Part shown: positions 32,785 through 44,675 of the stretch, piece by piece
Numbering within the stretch: position 1 is the first letter of the stretch
Layout: the number at the start of each line of letters is the position of its first letter
Assembly: GCA_019775845.1 (NCBI GenBank)
Contig: JADQAV010000002.1
Location: 2,790,001 to 2,854,000 of the forward strand
Source of the DNA: Myrmaecium sp. VS I D KN 1
Taxonomy: Eukaryota; Ascomycota; Dothideomycetes; Valsariales; Valsariaceae
DNA: 64,000 nucleotides
Reading direction: 5' to 3'
The notes under the pieces: model-generated
Database searches by the model: none
What the model was told of the DNA's origin: nothing
Seen by the model: only the letters and a program-made list of their open reading frames with translations
Position numbers and translations under genes: made by a program

Positions 32785-33761
32785 TTAAGCATGGCCCTCG
32801 CCGGACTCAACGATGGTAGGCTGCTGCTTGTACTTGATGGCACCGCTGTTGCTGCCAGTGGCCTCAAGAGCCCTGACGACCTTGTAAGAGTTGACGTCAC
32901 CGTCGGGAACCTGTCCGAAAACGACGTGCTTGCCATCGAGCCAGCTGGTCACAACGGTGGTGACGAAGAACTGGGAGCCGTTGCTGCGAGATGACGGTTA
33001 GTCGATGACACGTTGGCAAGACAAGGGGCGAACTCACGTGTTGGGGCCGGCGTTGGCCATGGAGAGGAGGAAGGGCTTGTTGTGCCTAAGCTTGAAGTTC
33101 TCGTCCGCGAACTTCTCGCCGTAGATGGACTTGCCACCAGTGCCCTGCATTATCAACATCAGTATCTCTCCTTGATCTGGATGATGTATGCTCAACCGGT
33201 CGGCGAGCGACAGTGTTCACTTACGTTGCCACGGGTGAAGTCACCACCCTGAAGCATGAACTGGGGGATGATGCGGTGGAAGCGGGAGCCCTGGTAGCCG
33301 AAGCCCTTCTCGCCAGTGCAGAGAGCACGGAAGTTCTCGGCAGTCTTGGGAACGACATCATCGAAGAGCTCGAAGTTGATGACACCCTTCTGGTCTAATG
33401 GGGTCAGGCAATTGGTTAGCAAAGACAGCTCGATGAAAGTAGCGAGAGCAGATGGTATAGCAATGCGCGTCATGGGAATGGATGGAAGGGCAAATGGAAG
33501 CTTACCCTTCACCTCGCCAGTCTTGGTGACATTGCCCTTGCTGTCGACCTCGACCTCGGGGCCGGTCCATTCAACGGTGAAGTGAGTCTGGTTTGAGAGG
33601 TCAGTAACCGGGAAGAAGGAAAGATGGATGCATGATGTGCTTACCTTGACAACCATGTTGTTTACTGTAGCGTGAAAGAGACGAGTGTTGTTGAAGGTGG
33701 ATTTGAGAGGGGTGAAAGATGAGGGACGCAAAATCTTGGTGGAGAGGAGGGGTAGAGACAT
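32785..33761 (-). CDS. Cyclophilin (peptidyl-prolyl isomerase) with mitochondrial and cytosolic starts
   Basis: Five exons: 33761-33645, 33587-33506, 33394-33225, 33144-33038, 32983-32785, total 224 residues. The first 35 residues ([15 protein letters not shown] onward) are basic, Ser/Thr-rich and free of acids, like a mitochondrial presequence. An in-frame Met36 (33656) begins MVVK, where ordinary cytosolic cyclophilins start. The catalytic core is intact: [19 protein letters not shown] (active-site Arg), [10 protein letters not shown] and [11 protein letters not shown] (the Trp needed for cyclosporin binding). A 25-residue insert ([14 protein letters not shown] and on) precedes the first core strand. 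Neurospora makes both isoforms from one gene; the same is inferred here. All introns have GT/AG ends. Confidence 0.92.
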
Positions 33762-34651
33762 CGTGGTGGGGTTGCTTTTAATACGTAGGTAAGCCGGAGG
33801 CCTGGGCAAGATTTCACCGAAGAGGGGGGGGCCGTTGTCACGGAGGCGGGAACGCAGAGGCGCAGAGGCAAGGTGTGCGATTGTCCAGCGGCTGCTGGTG
33901 AGTGAGCCTGCCGCCTGCCTTGCTACTCCGCACCCTCGCGATGCGTCACCTGTGGGCCGTGCAGCTCTGAAACTCACCTGCTAGAGTAGGCTGTGCTATT
34001 ATTGTACAGAAAGTTCGATTTGCTGATCCTGAGTGATCTTGAGCTAGGTCCTGTGGCAACGTGAAAGGAAGAGCTATTCTACCTCGTGAAGATTGAATGA
34101 AAGGCGTCGTCAAATGATAATAGTACAAGGAGTTTTGATACAACGAAAGAGCCTCAAGTCGTTCTTCTCGAATGTGCAATGGACCGTGAAGCGTTGAGAG
34201 AATCCGTGACGGTGCGAAAAGTGGACGGCAAGATTTCCAGCATCAAGAGCACGAATGGAAATCCCCGGACAACAGCTGGGCCATTCCGCGATCCCTACGC
34301 TTTCGGCCTTAGGCAACAAGCTCACATTGTGGATCGACCATATTCCATAGCAGCAGATCCTTAGACACGACCAAAACAGAGTAGACCAGGGCATTGGCTT
34401 AATTAGGGAATATAGCTCATCAGCATCGCTCTGGTGCAGAAGAGTGCGAATAACTAGCACTTCCATCAAGACTATGGCAGACAAGCTTTCGAGATGTCGC
34501 CCAGAGCCGGATGCAGCGGACTTAGAGTCACGTGAGTGGTCCATCCGTTTAGGGGCCGCTTGAACCAGGCCAGATGGCCATCGCAACAACATATCCCAAC
34601 TCCGCCAGTTGATCTCTCCAGATACCCAGGGATTGTCTGGAACCCGTCGCC
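33762..34651. promoter_or_regulatory. Divergent promoter region of cyclophilin and the ENTH gene
   Basis: The two genes start outward from this 890-bp space. A 184-codon minus frame (34664-34110) overlaps the ENTH start and has no known motif, so it is not called. No TATA box or clear element is visible. Confidence 0.5.
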
Positions 34652-36436
34652 ATGGATTTCGCAAGCCTAAAAGAGCAAGTGAGCAACCTCACGCTCTACG
34701 ATATCAAGGCGGGAGTCCGTAAAGTACAGAATGGTGAGTCCGGGAGGCCGAGGCCACCGACGCGACCCGTGCTGACATCCTGTAGCTGTGATGAACTACA
34801 CCGAAATGGAGGCCAAGGTTCGAGAGGCTACTAACAATGAACCGTGGGGTGCCAGCTCAACTGTAATATCACGGAAGCGCGTCCAAATGCTTGGGAGTAG
34901 TTGACTAACAGTGTCGTCCTAGCTAATGCAAGAGATCGCGAATGGAACCTTCAACTAGTCAGTCTCCTGCGGGAGGATCTGCCCTGGCTCGTAAGACTGA
35001 CTCTTCGCTATAGTCAAACGCTCAACGAGATCATGCCCATGATTTACAAACGATTCACGGAGAAGTCTGCGGAGGAATGGCGGCAAATATACAAGGTACA
35101 AAACCTCTCAACATCGCATGGAACACGCGGTCTGACACCCGGACAGGCTCTCCAGCTCCTTGAGTTTCTAATCAAGCATGGCTCCGAACGAGTGGTCGAC
35201 GATGCGCGCTCACACATCTCTCTTCTCAAAATGCTCCGCCAGTTCCACTACATAGACCAGAACGGGAAAGACCAAGGCATCAATGTGCGCAACCGCTCAA
35301 AGGAACTGGCTGAATTGCTGAGCGACGTCGAACGTATCAGATCAGAGCGGAAGAAGGCTAGGGCAACCCGCAATAAGTATAGTGGAGTGGAAGGAGGCCT
35401 CGGTGCTAGTGGTGGCCTGTCTGGCGGCAGCAGATATGGTGGTTTTGGAAGTGAGGAGGGAGGATATGGAGGATATAGTGGTGGAGTCTACGGTGATGGT
35501 GGTGGGTTTGGTGGGAACTCTTCCGGATTTTCGGACACCCAATCCCGGAGAGATCGGTTCGAAGAATATGACGAATACGACGAAGGCGCGGTGGCACCGC
35601 CAGGCCGGCGGAAGGCAGATGTCTCTCCGCCTTCGAGCAGCCTAAGACGGGAAGCGAAGAAGCCCGAGCCGCCCAAGCCGAAAGAGCCTGAAGTCGACTT
35701 GTTCTCCTTTGACGAACCCGTCCCTGCGGCCTCGAGCTCGAACCAACCGACTGGTGGGTCTGCAGCCAACGCACTTGCTGGAGATGAAGACGACTTCGAT
35801 GACTTCCAGTCCGCTCCGGCGGCACCCGCTACTGCTCCTTCGCAAGCCGCTGCATTCAGTAGCCTACCACCTCCGACCACCTCAACGACCACGACGGCTA
35901 CCCAGTATGCGGCACCCCAGCCTCGGTCTGGAGCTCAGGGAGCCAGTATCAACGATTTGTTCGCTTCCATTTCTCCGCCACCGGGCCATCAGTCCAACCC
36001 TTCTGCGACATCCGTGTTCTCCCCTCCGCCGCTTCAGCAATCCTCTCAACAGCAGCAACAATACCGCTTGTCTGGCTATCAACCGAGCCAACCGAACTAT
36101 TTCACCTCGGTCCCTCTGGCGACCAATCACACCTCAACACCCTCCACTTCATCGACCCCTGGCGTTCTCTCCCCCTCTATTACTGCGTCTAAGCCGGCTG
36201 CTAGCAAGACTGCTAGCAAGCCTGCTGGCGGTGATGCCTTCGCTTCTCTGCTGGCGGGGACTACCATCAAGAAATCAAGCACACCTACTCAAAAGGGCCA
36301 GTCGCTGGCAGATATGGCGAAGCAAAAGTCTCAGGCGGGAATTTGGGGCACGCCTGCACAGAGTCCGGCAGCAACTGCATCCTCTTCAAAACCCGCGTCT
36401 ACCAGCGGCAACGGACTCAACGATCTTCTGGGATAG
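34652..36436 (+). CDS. ENTH-domain epsin-like adaptor (Ent3/epsinR type)
   Basis: Five exons: 34652-34733, 34786-34862, 34923-34957, 35014-35095, 35147-36436, total 521 residues. The third exon is only 35 nt. The 51-nt fourth intron stays open in frame but its 17 residues interrupt a conserved helix between WRQIYK and ALQLLEF, so it is spliced. The ENTH domain covers about 1-150: NLTLYDIKAGVRKVQNAVMN, REATNNEPWGASS, LIKHGSERVVDDARSHI and QNGKDQGINVRNR. Then come a Gly-rich stretch, the acidic adaptor-binding peptides DLFSFDEP and DDFDDFQ, Gln/Pro-rich sequence and a final LNDLLG. Such proteins bind phosphoinositides and clathrin/AP-1/GGA at the trans-Golgi and endosomes. Confidence 0.92.
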
Positions 36437-36870
36437 GTTTGTGGAAGGATCTGTTATTTTTCGATTCCCGATAGCTCGATATATCGTAGAAAAGGAGGTA
36501 GTTCAGGAGTTTCCATGATGCTGGGCTATCGTCTTAATGAAAATGTTTGCGCGCCTTGAATACCAACCCTGAAAAGTCGGGAGAACAGTGGCACTTGTCG
36601 GCGACATCGCACAGTGACTCGAGCATCTGTGGTAGGAAGTGGCCCTCCGATACCGTGAGATACCCGAGTGGGCACCTCTTAGATCCGAATCTTATTTCCG
36701 AAGGACAAGCGACGTCATGCGGGCATCAAGAGACAAACCTCCAACCCCCGCCGGGTGAGTAAACAATCGGGGCCGCGCATGCTGAACGCAGATTGGGCCG
36801 CTGGCCTTCTCGGTCTTTCCATCTTTGCATGCCCTCCCTCTCGCGCTCTCCTGGATTAATGTGAATTGCC
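36437..36870. other. Intergenic: ENTH 3' UTR and malic enzyme promoter
   Basis: Both neighbours are on plus. Nothing beyond UTR and promoter is visible. Confidence 0.55.
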
Positions 36871-39195
36871 ATGCTCTCTCGTCTGCCCTGCCGCCCATAC
36901 AATCTGAAGCTGCTCCGAGTGCGCCAGCTAGCACTGAGCTCTAGCAACATCGGCCTGCCTCCTCAAAGACACTCCCAGCACACTGCAACCAACATGTCCG
37001 CCCACAATAAAGAGAGGAAGCACCCTCGCTTTGGAAACCTTCCCTTATCCACATCTGGACCGCAAGAATGCGCTTTAACGGTATGTATTCGACTCCGAAA
37101 TTGCCATATGCACAAGATATTGATGCGCGAGGTCCCAGGGCTCTGCGCTCCTACGCACACCTTACTTCAACAAGGGCTCAGCCCATCCGCCGGAAGAGCG
37201 CAAGATCTTCAAGCTGTACGGGCTGTTACCCCCGAATGTGCAGACGCTGGACGAGCAGGTGCGCCGCGCCTACGACCAGTACTCGAGCCAGCCGGACAAC
37301 CTGGCGAAGAACACCTTCATGACCAGTATGAAGGAACAAAATATTGTTCTTTACTTCAAGGTAGGCTATACTCGCCCTATATCATTGAGGGCCCCCGATC
37401 GTGGGCTGTGTACGTAAGAAATCAAGAAGCGGAGCTGGCTAACACTGAAAGTGTGATAGCTGATTGAGGAGCACCTGAAAGAGATGTTCCCTATAATCTA
37501 TACCCCTACTGAGGGAGATGCCATCCAAAACTACTCCCGAATTTTCCGAAGACCAGAAGGGTGTTTCCTAAACATCGACGATCAGGACCGCATAGAAGAC
37601 AACATGGACCAATGGGGAAACCCTGAGGACATCGATCTGATTGTGGTCAGTGACGGCGAACAGGTAAGCACGAGCATTGCTCCAAGGTCAGGCAGATTAT
37701 GGCTAATCAGGGTCTCAGATATTAGGTATTGGTGATCAGGGAGTAGGAGCAATATTGATCAGCAGTGCAAAGTTGGTGATCTATACGCTCTGTGCTGGTA
37801 TCCATCCATCGAGAACCTTGCCGGTTGTGTTGGATTGTGGAACAAACGTAAAATTTCCCCTCGACTACTTTCCAGTGGTTTTCAGGCTAACGTTCAGCAG
37901 AACGAAGAGCTTTTGAATGACGACCTCTATCTTGGTCTTCGAAAGCCCAGGGTGCGGGGAGAAAAATATGATAGTTTTGTCGAGAAATTCGTCAAAGCGG
38001 CACGGAAGCGCTATCCTAGAGCCTACATACACTTCGTAAGTAGACGTGCTTCTGGTGCAATTCCACGATATTGACAGCTTCCAGGAAGACTTCGGAGTCA
38101 ACAACGCCAGGCGAATCCTCGAAAAGTATACGCCGCATTTTGCTTGCTTCAATGACGATGTTCAGGGCACTGGGTGCGTCACTCTTGCCGCAGTTATGGC
38201 AGGCATGCACGTCAGTAACCTCAAATGGAACGAACTGCGGGTGGTTATCTTTGGAGCTGGTAGCGCGGGGACTGGGATTGCCGACCAGATTAAAGATGCA
38301 ATAGCCGTTGATACTAGCAAGTCACCGGAAGAAGCAGGAAAGCAGATCTGGTATGCTATCATCGGTCCGCGCAATGCCCCAGGAGATAAAGCTAACTCGG
38401 ATTTGTAGGTGCATTGACAAACCCGGCCTCCTGCTTAAGTCGAAGAAGGACGAGCTCAACCCAGCTCAAGTACCATATGCCCGTGACGATGCAGAGTGGG
38501 AGGGCAAAGACCATAATGATCTTATTAGCATCGTAAGGGAGGTGAAGCCCCATGTGCTTATTGGTACCTCCACCAAGCCCGGCGCCTTCAGCGAAGAGGT
38601 TATCAAAGAGATGGCCAAGCATGTTGAGCGCCCCATCGTCCTACCTCTTAGCAACCCTACCCGACTCCACGAAGCCAAACCGCAGGACATCTACACCTGG
38701 ACCAAGGGCAAAGCCCTCATCGCAACCGGTAGCCCGTTCCCACCCGTGGAGTACGAAGGCACCAAGTATGAAGTCGCCGAGTGCAACAACTCCACCACAT
38801 TCCCCGGCATCGGCCTCGGCGCCGTCCTCTGCCGGGCCCGGCTCCTCCCTCCTTCCCTCCTCGTGGCCGCCACCAAAGCCCTCGCGGCACAAGCGCCCGC
38901 CCTGAAAGATCCCCACGGGCCCCTCCTTCCAGACGTGACAGACGTGCGGGAGATCAGCGTGCAGATCGCGAAGGCGGTAATCAAGCAGGCCGTCGCCGAA
39001 GGCTTGAACCAGGAGAAAGACATCCCCCAGGACGACGAGGAGCTCGAGGAGTGGATCCGGGAGCAGATGTGGGACGCGCGATACCGGCCGCTGAAATACG
39101 TGCGCAGCGAGGAGGCGGACGCGTCCGCGAGGGGCGAGGCCGGGACGGGCAGTGTGAACAGACATGCTTCGTTTGGTTATGGGCCGGGCATGTGA
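36871..39195 (+). CDS. MAE1: Mitochondrial malic enzyme (NAD-dependent type)
   Basis: Seven exons: 36871-37080, 37139-37360, 37460-37663, 37719-37847, 37901-38035, 38085-38350, 38409-39195; phases close and give 650 residues, near yeast Mae1. The N-terminus ([19 protein letters not shown]) is a basic, acid-free presequence. Family blocks follow: [91 protein letters not shown], the dinucleotide-binding [13 protein letters not shown], and [13 protein letters not shown]. The enzyme converts malate to pyruvate with release of CO2 and reduction of NAD(P). Exon 5 starts at a tandem acceptor, CAGCAG. The C-terminal tail after about residue 600 is charged and low in conservation. The two last introns are 49 and 58 nt. 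Confidence 0.94.
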
Positions 39196-40114
39196 GTGAG
39201 GATGCCTGCGGACCCGGATAACGCTGGAGATCTGAGACTAACAGGATTAGACCAACACTTCCATACCGTTATAGATAGATACAGCCTTTAATGAATTTGT
39301 GTGAAACCAGAGCGCAAAGTCCACCTGCGCGGACTATTGGTGTGCATCAACGTGTATTGAAAATTGATTTCGAAAAGCCATGCCAGGCCAATATGGCCTG
39401 TATCCATTCAGGCTGTATATCCAAGATGAGGGTATCCTAATCCCATCCAAACCAAACCTCCCCCCCTCGCCGAACTGCTACTGCTACCCAAAGTCCTTAG
39501 CCCGGTTAAGCAAAAAAGGATGTCCGCTCCACCTTCCCCCCATCCTTCGCTTAGAGCAACGCGGCAAAATATCCACCAAGAGCCAAGATGTTCATATCGA
39601 ACATTACCCAAGATGAAATCCAGAAAGTAGAATGGACTTCAGCTTTTACCGGCTGAGTGAGGAATGGAGGAGGATAAGGGCTAGAAAGGTAGAAAAAAGG
39701 AGAAAAAAGACGTAAATATGAAAGGGTATTCCGAGGTAAACGCCTGAGCCGGTAGAGAAAAAGAGAAGAGAAGAAGGGAGGGAGACTGATCGGGGGCCAG
39801 GGATTACTAAAGGGCTCCGATGGAGATGTGTATGTGAGGGTGTCGTATCGTATGTGGGTTAGGCGTGGTGTGTGTGGTGTGTGTATGTGTGTGTTTTGCA
39901 AGCAAGATTCGTTTATGCGCCAAGTTTTAACTCCTTTGTCCCAATTGCAGATGTATTTTTCCTGCTCGTGTGGTCGTCAAGGGTCGTGGTCCAGGAGGAT
40001 GATGAAGTGGTCATGTGAAGGATGTGAAGGGGGAAGAGAAGGAAGAGGAAGACGAGGATGCTGGTGGCCCCCATATCCTGTTAACCCCTTGCGGTGGTCT
40101 GTTTGTGGAGATAA
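39196..40114. other. Intergenic between convergent genes
   Basis: Space between the malic enzyme stop and the stop of the Zn2Cys6 gene. A purine-rich stretch lies at about 39655-39800 and a GT-rich stretch at about 39868-39893. A 230-codon plus frame (39828-40520) runs antisense into the transcription-factor gene and is a shadow. Confidence 0.6.
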
Positions 40115-42460
40115 CTATTGGCCGAAGTCGATGTACGGCGGATACTGGGTGAACCACTCTTGCGGCTGGTCGAGCATCCATGACACGGAGTCGAAGAATT
40201 CATACGAGTTTGCCACCGGTGCTGCAGTCGGTAAAGTCATGTTCAAGGGCCCACTGAGCGTCTGGTCCAAGCTGTTGCCTTCCGGGCCACTGTGCATGAC
40301 CGACGGCGGCGGCGAAGAGCCGGAGCTGTCCGGATTTGTCGGATTGTTCACGACGGTAGAGTCCAATTTCTCCGCCGCACCGCTTACCTGTGTCTCGCGC
40401 CATCGCCAGACACTGTCAAAAACAACAGACATGCTCATTCGCGAACGGACTTTAAGACGGAGCGCGGATTCGCTAGAGTCGACGGTGCCTGGAGTTTCCG
40501 GGGCATGGACGGATGCTTGACTGTTCCCAGAGCCACTCGCCTTCCAGAGCTGGGCCAGGACTTCCGCAAGTCGCTGATACAGGTCGTTGGGTGTTATACT
40601 GTTGTGTCGAACTATAGTGACTAGGCGAGAGAAGTAGCGGCGACCTTCATCAACCGGGATCTTGGCCGCATAGTCGGAATTGAGCAGTTTAAGAAGCGCG
40701 AAACCAGCCGCAAGCATCAACTGTGTAATATAGTTTGGCGCATACCTCAGCTTTTCGGCCTCCTCTAGTCTGAATGCGGCATTGAGGAAGGCGGTTGCGG
40801 CAAAATAGAGATCCATGAGGTCGGAACGGACATGTGCGCTGGAAGTAGTGTCAAAGAAAGCATATAGACGGAGATGCAATAAGATTGCTCGGTAATGGAG
40901 CCACTCTAGTTCTGTATATGGCGTTAGATAATCCAATCATCAATCCAAAGATATACACGTACCGCCATATCTGGACTGGAGATGGGTTTGCTCCTCTTTC
41001 AAACGTTCCGCTTCAAGGTTCATATAGAAATGGCCTCTCTTTGATGTATCGGCTTCCGATAAGTAATCCGCGTCTATCGCGTCTTTATTGCCGTACAACG
41101 CTTTCGAAATTCGGTTCGCTGCCATCTCCTGCCGCAAGCGGATGAAGAGTGGCGGGGGCACAACCTTCATATCCTCGGGATCATCTATCCTGAACTGCAA
41201 GGTTGAGTTGTACAAAGTCGAAGGAGGCTGACCGTTGCAGGTGGAAACCCTACATCAAAGTCAGTTTAACTATATCAGGGATGCTAGTAGTGAATTCAGG
41301 TGCCTTACGTTTGAGCCACGATATTGCACACAGCCCACGTTCGCAGCCTGTCGTTGATATCCTCCCTCTGCAGATGGACACGAATACGCGAGAAGTCTTG
41401 GGTATGTGTTGGCTGATGTAGTCCGATCTGCATGGCGATCTGCATCATAAGACCGCAATACATATAGGTCGGGTCTGTCGAAGTCCGGCTGGTGGGGAGG
41501 GGCCATGTGCACAAGAGACACAGCGCTTTTACGACATGGTGATCCTGCGGTACCTTCTGCATGGTAAACCATACCAAGCGAGCCAGAGGTTCCTTCAGCT
41601 TCTCAACTAGGCTCGGATCAGGCTTGAAATGGCGCGCAGCAACCGATATGATCGTCCAAAATAGAAGCCTCGACTGCCGATTATATTGCTCGAAAGTCAT
41701 GCTGGGGTCGAGAAAAGGAAGATAGGGATGGTAGTTCTCGAAGTATTCCTCGAAAAGCTCTGAGATCCGGTCCGGCGCCAGCATGATATTCTCCAAACCC
41801 AACGGCTTTACTCCACTCGGGCTTCCACTGCGGAGGTCGAGCAGAGAGGCTACGGCCTGATGGGACCCCGTATACGCATCCTCCTCTTTCAGCCGACTGT
41901 TGTAGTTGTTGAGTTCCTGCGTGGTCGCGAAGGGGGTGTTTGGCGGTAGCGGGTAGTTGGTCTGCTGCGCTCTCATCTGTTGTATAGTGTGCTTGAGTTC
42001 GGCGATCTCACGCTCCATTTCTGCATGCCTGCTGCGCTTGCCGATGCGCTTGAAATTGGGCTCAATGACACAAGTGAGGTTGTGCTTCCGACAGCGTGAG
42101 CACTCGATAAATACCGGAGACTGCTGGACGTCGCATCGAAGCTGCAGTGGAGCGCGTCAGCCATAAAAAGGTTCCAGTGAGACCGCACGCGATACAGTCG
42201 TTGAGGCTGAACGGCGGGAGGGGCGAAAAGCCTACCTTCTGCTGGCGACACTCGTTACAGGCGCGCTTGACGGAGGGTTGGCGCACGGCATGCCTGCCAT
42301 GACTGTTGCTGGCATCGTCGCCATCCTCGGGCTCGTCGCTCTCACGATCCCTCTTGATACCGCGAGGTTCAAGAGGGCTTCCGGACTGTCCGCCAAACCC
42401 GTACCCGTTGCCATGGCCCTGACTGCCCGGAGTGGTCGGGGACATGGACATGGACAACAT
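40115..42460 (-). CDS. Zn2Cys6 transcription factor, Leu3-like zinc cluster
   Basis: Exons 42460-42236, 42141-41309, 41249-40963, 40911-40115 give 713 residues with closed phases. The DNA-binding domain spans the first junction: CNECRQQK then LRC, and CSRC-RKHNLTC, fitting C-x2-C-x6-C-x10-C-x2-C-x6-C. It is followed by a basic linker (FKRIGKRSRHAEMEREI) leading into a coiled coil, as in Leu3. The middle region (about 190-480) is the fungal regulatory domain, with ELFEEYFENYHPYLPFLDPS and the following LLFWTIISVAARHF. The C-terminal 200 residues are Ser/Pro-rich and end in an acidic-aromatic segment that may activate transcription. It is a nuclear regulator; target genes are unknown and no biosynthetic cluster adjoins it. 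Confidence 0.9.
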
Positions 42461-43525
42461 CGTGAGATCTAACGCAGCTTGCCGCCGTATTCGTGCGTGC
42501 CTTTCTGCGACTTCGGCGGTGGGGTGTTCGCTGAGAGCATCCGATCGGCCCTTGAAATTTGGGACGAGGCAGGGATTGGCGTTCCCGTGCTGTGCACTCC
42601 AGCCAGCCGAGAGGTTCTAGCGCAAGGCTGCACAACACCAGAGGAACCAACTAGTCGATAAGGATATGAGGGCAGTGGAAGAAGAAAAGCATGAAGACAC
42701 ACTATTGGAATGCAGTCCAAGAGTCGATACTGGAACAGCTGATTCAGCAAGGGATGGCTGAGAGCTGCTGTACTTTATCTTCCTGTCAAAAAGGGCGGTC
42801 TGCTTCAGTAGTAACTACTCCATACTACTTCGGATTTATTCCAGAATTGCACAACGAATAACATCCAGATTTGTTCGCCAGAATAGTAGTTATATAGCAG
42901 TTCAAAGGAAAGAGAGGAGGGTTCGAGAATCATTTTCCGTTAGGAGGAATGGCAAGTGTGTTGTCACGCAAGTGTCAAGGCACTCGTAGCAAGCGAGCCC
43001 ATTACCATAAACTACTTGTAAAGATTGACAAGTCCAGCAAGCTGCTATAGAATCCAAGATTGCTGGTATAAGTGATTCGTAGGAATGGATGTGGGCTTCC
43101 GTACCTGGAAGAGAGGTACCGTCTTCACCGTAGGTAAGTGAACGGCAGACATGACGGAGATGAATTGTTTTACGGCTTTTGCAAGGAATACATCAAGAAC
43201 CATGTACATGTGGAAATCCTGATGTGCTCACCTTCTACAGGAGCAAGCTCATGAATAGTATTTCTTCAACCACGTGCAGCATCATCACCAATGTCTAGGG
43301 GTTTCGGAGGTGGTCGTGAAGGATGTAGTTTTCCTTCTAATCACTTCTTTCTTTTTGGACAAGTGACGTATTGAAGGCTGCCAGGGATCACCCCAAGCCT
43401 TCAAAAAGAGCCATGAAAAACCCATGCAGTGGCAGCCGAGTCCCCATAATGCATTGACTATCGAACACCGTTTAATTGACCGCAACCCTCATCATATTTC
43501 CGTCAACACAGCCACAGTTCCCAAT
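42461..43525. other. Intergenic: transcription-factor promoter and L34 3' UTR
   Basis: About 1 kb with no supported gene. Long regulatory upstream regions are common for fungal regulators. Several TAGTAGTAACTACT-like near-palindromic A/T stretches occur at about 42805-42900. Confidence 0.5.
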
Positions 43526-44175
43526 TTACCGCTTCTTCTGCTGGGACTCCTTGAGCACCTTCTTGACGATCTTCTGCTCCTCAATGAGGAAGGCACGGAC
43601 GACACGGTCCTTGACGCAGTTGGCGCAGCGGGAACCACCGTAGGCACGCTGGACGGTCTTCTTGGGGCGGGAGATGTTGGCGTACTCGCGGGGACGGAGG
43701 GCGGGAATCTGAACGCATTCCAGTTAGCGATGTGATGGGGTGTATATGCCGTGCAGATCTCGAAAAGCCGCGCTCGAAGAACCAGAAGTCACTCGAAGCC
43801 ATTTCCGTCCCTCCTTCATCTGCCCATAGCATTCCCCCTCTTCCGACTTCGCTGTGTTTTCATGATCCTCGGACGTTCCGATATCGTGCGAGGCCGAGGT
43901 ACCACGGGAGGTATGTGGGAGAACCTACACCAGGGAGCTTGATGCCGCAGTCACCGCACTTCGGCGCGGTACCCTTCTTCTTGATGTGAAGGTACCTGAG
44001 CTTGCCGCCGGGAGTCTTAATCACGCGGACATTGTTGGACTTGGTGTTGTAGGACGCCCTCTTGCGCTGTTAAGCAAATTCAAGTTAGCAAAAGCTGCTG
44101 CCTCGGACATTCCACTATCGCAATCAAATCGCGCATGGCCATGCAACGTACGTAGGTGAGACGAGTGTCCGGCAT
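43526..44175 (-). CDS. RPL34: 60S ribosomal protein L34 (eL34)
   Basis: Three exons: 44175-44152 (24 nt), 44066-43929, 43708-43526, giving 114 residues. The protein reads MPDTRLTY, then [52 protein letters not shown] and the Lys-rich C-terminus. Two Cys-x2-Cys pairs (CGDC and CANC) are the zinc-binding pairs of eL34. It belongs to the large ribosomal subunit. Its 24-nt first exon is short, as in L23. It lies head to head with PRP8. Confidence 0.95.
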
Positions 44176-44675
44176 CTTGATGGATTGTATGGAGTCGTCT
44201 GTCGTAGGTTGTCGTGTCGGTCGGCGTTGGGGGTCGTCTCGTCAAGTCAAGAGAATATCCAGAGTTGTGTGGGCTTTGGGGTTTCGCTTGGAAATTTTCG
44301 CGCTAACTCAAAACAAGCCGTTGATTACCGGCTCGGGGGGATTTATGTTGTACCGATAGAGAACCGCATCTCTTGGCACTTGGCAGGTCGCCGCAACGAC
44401 TCCAAGCAAAAGTTCACGAGGAGCATTCGTGCCATCGCCATCACCGCGCATTGCCACCGCGCACCTCGTGTTCCATTCTCATTGCGCATGAAATCTCTCA
44501 TCGCATAAGAGAAGGGGCACACTTCCCACCATCATATTATATCCATTTCCTTGTCATCCACGCCTCAGGACGGGTTTCTCGCGCGAGCGACGCGGTTTAC
44601 GTCAAGCCAAGGACGTTGAGCGCCGACTCCAACTCACTATAGCTGACTTTCGTCGGCTTACCTAGAGGCAAAACC
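44176..44675. promoter_or_regulatory. Divergent promoter of RPL34 and PRP8
   Basis: A 500-bp space with start codons on both sides, pointing outward. Both neighbours are essential housekeeping genes. No TATA box is visible. Small open frames here are chance. Confidence 0.55.

Noticed and set aside
34110-34664. 184-codon minus frame upstream of the ENTH gene
   Set aside because: No recognisable motif, overlaps the ENTH start codon and first codons, and sits in a divergent promoter.
39828-40520. 230-codon plus frame
   Set aside because: Half of it is antisense to the last exon of the Zn2Cys6 gene, whose reading is supported by splice phases and family sequence.
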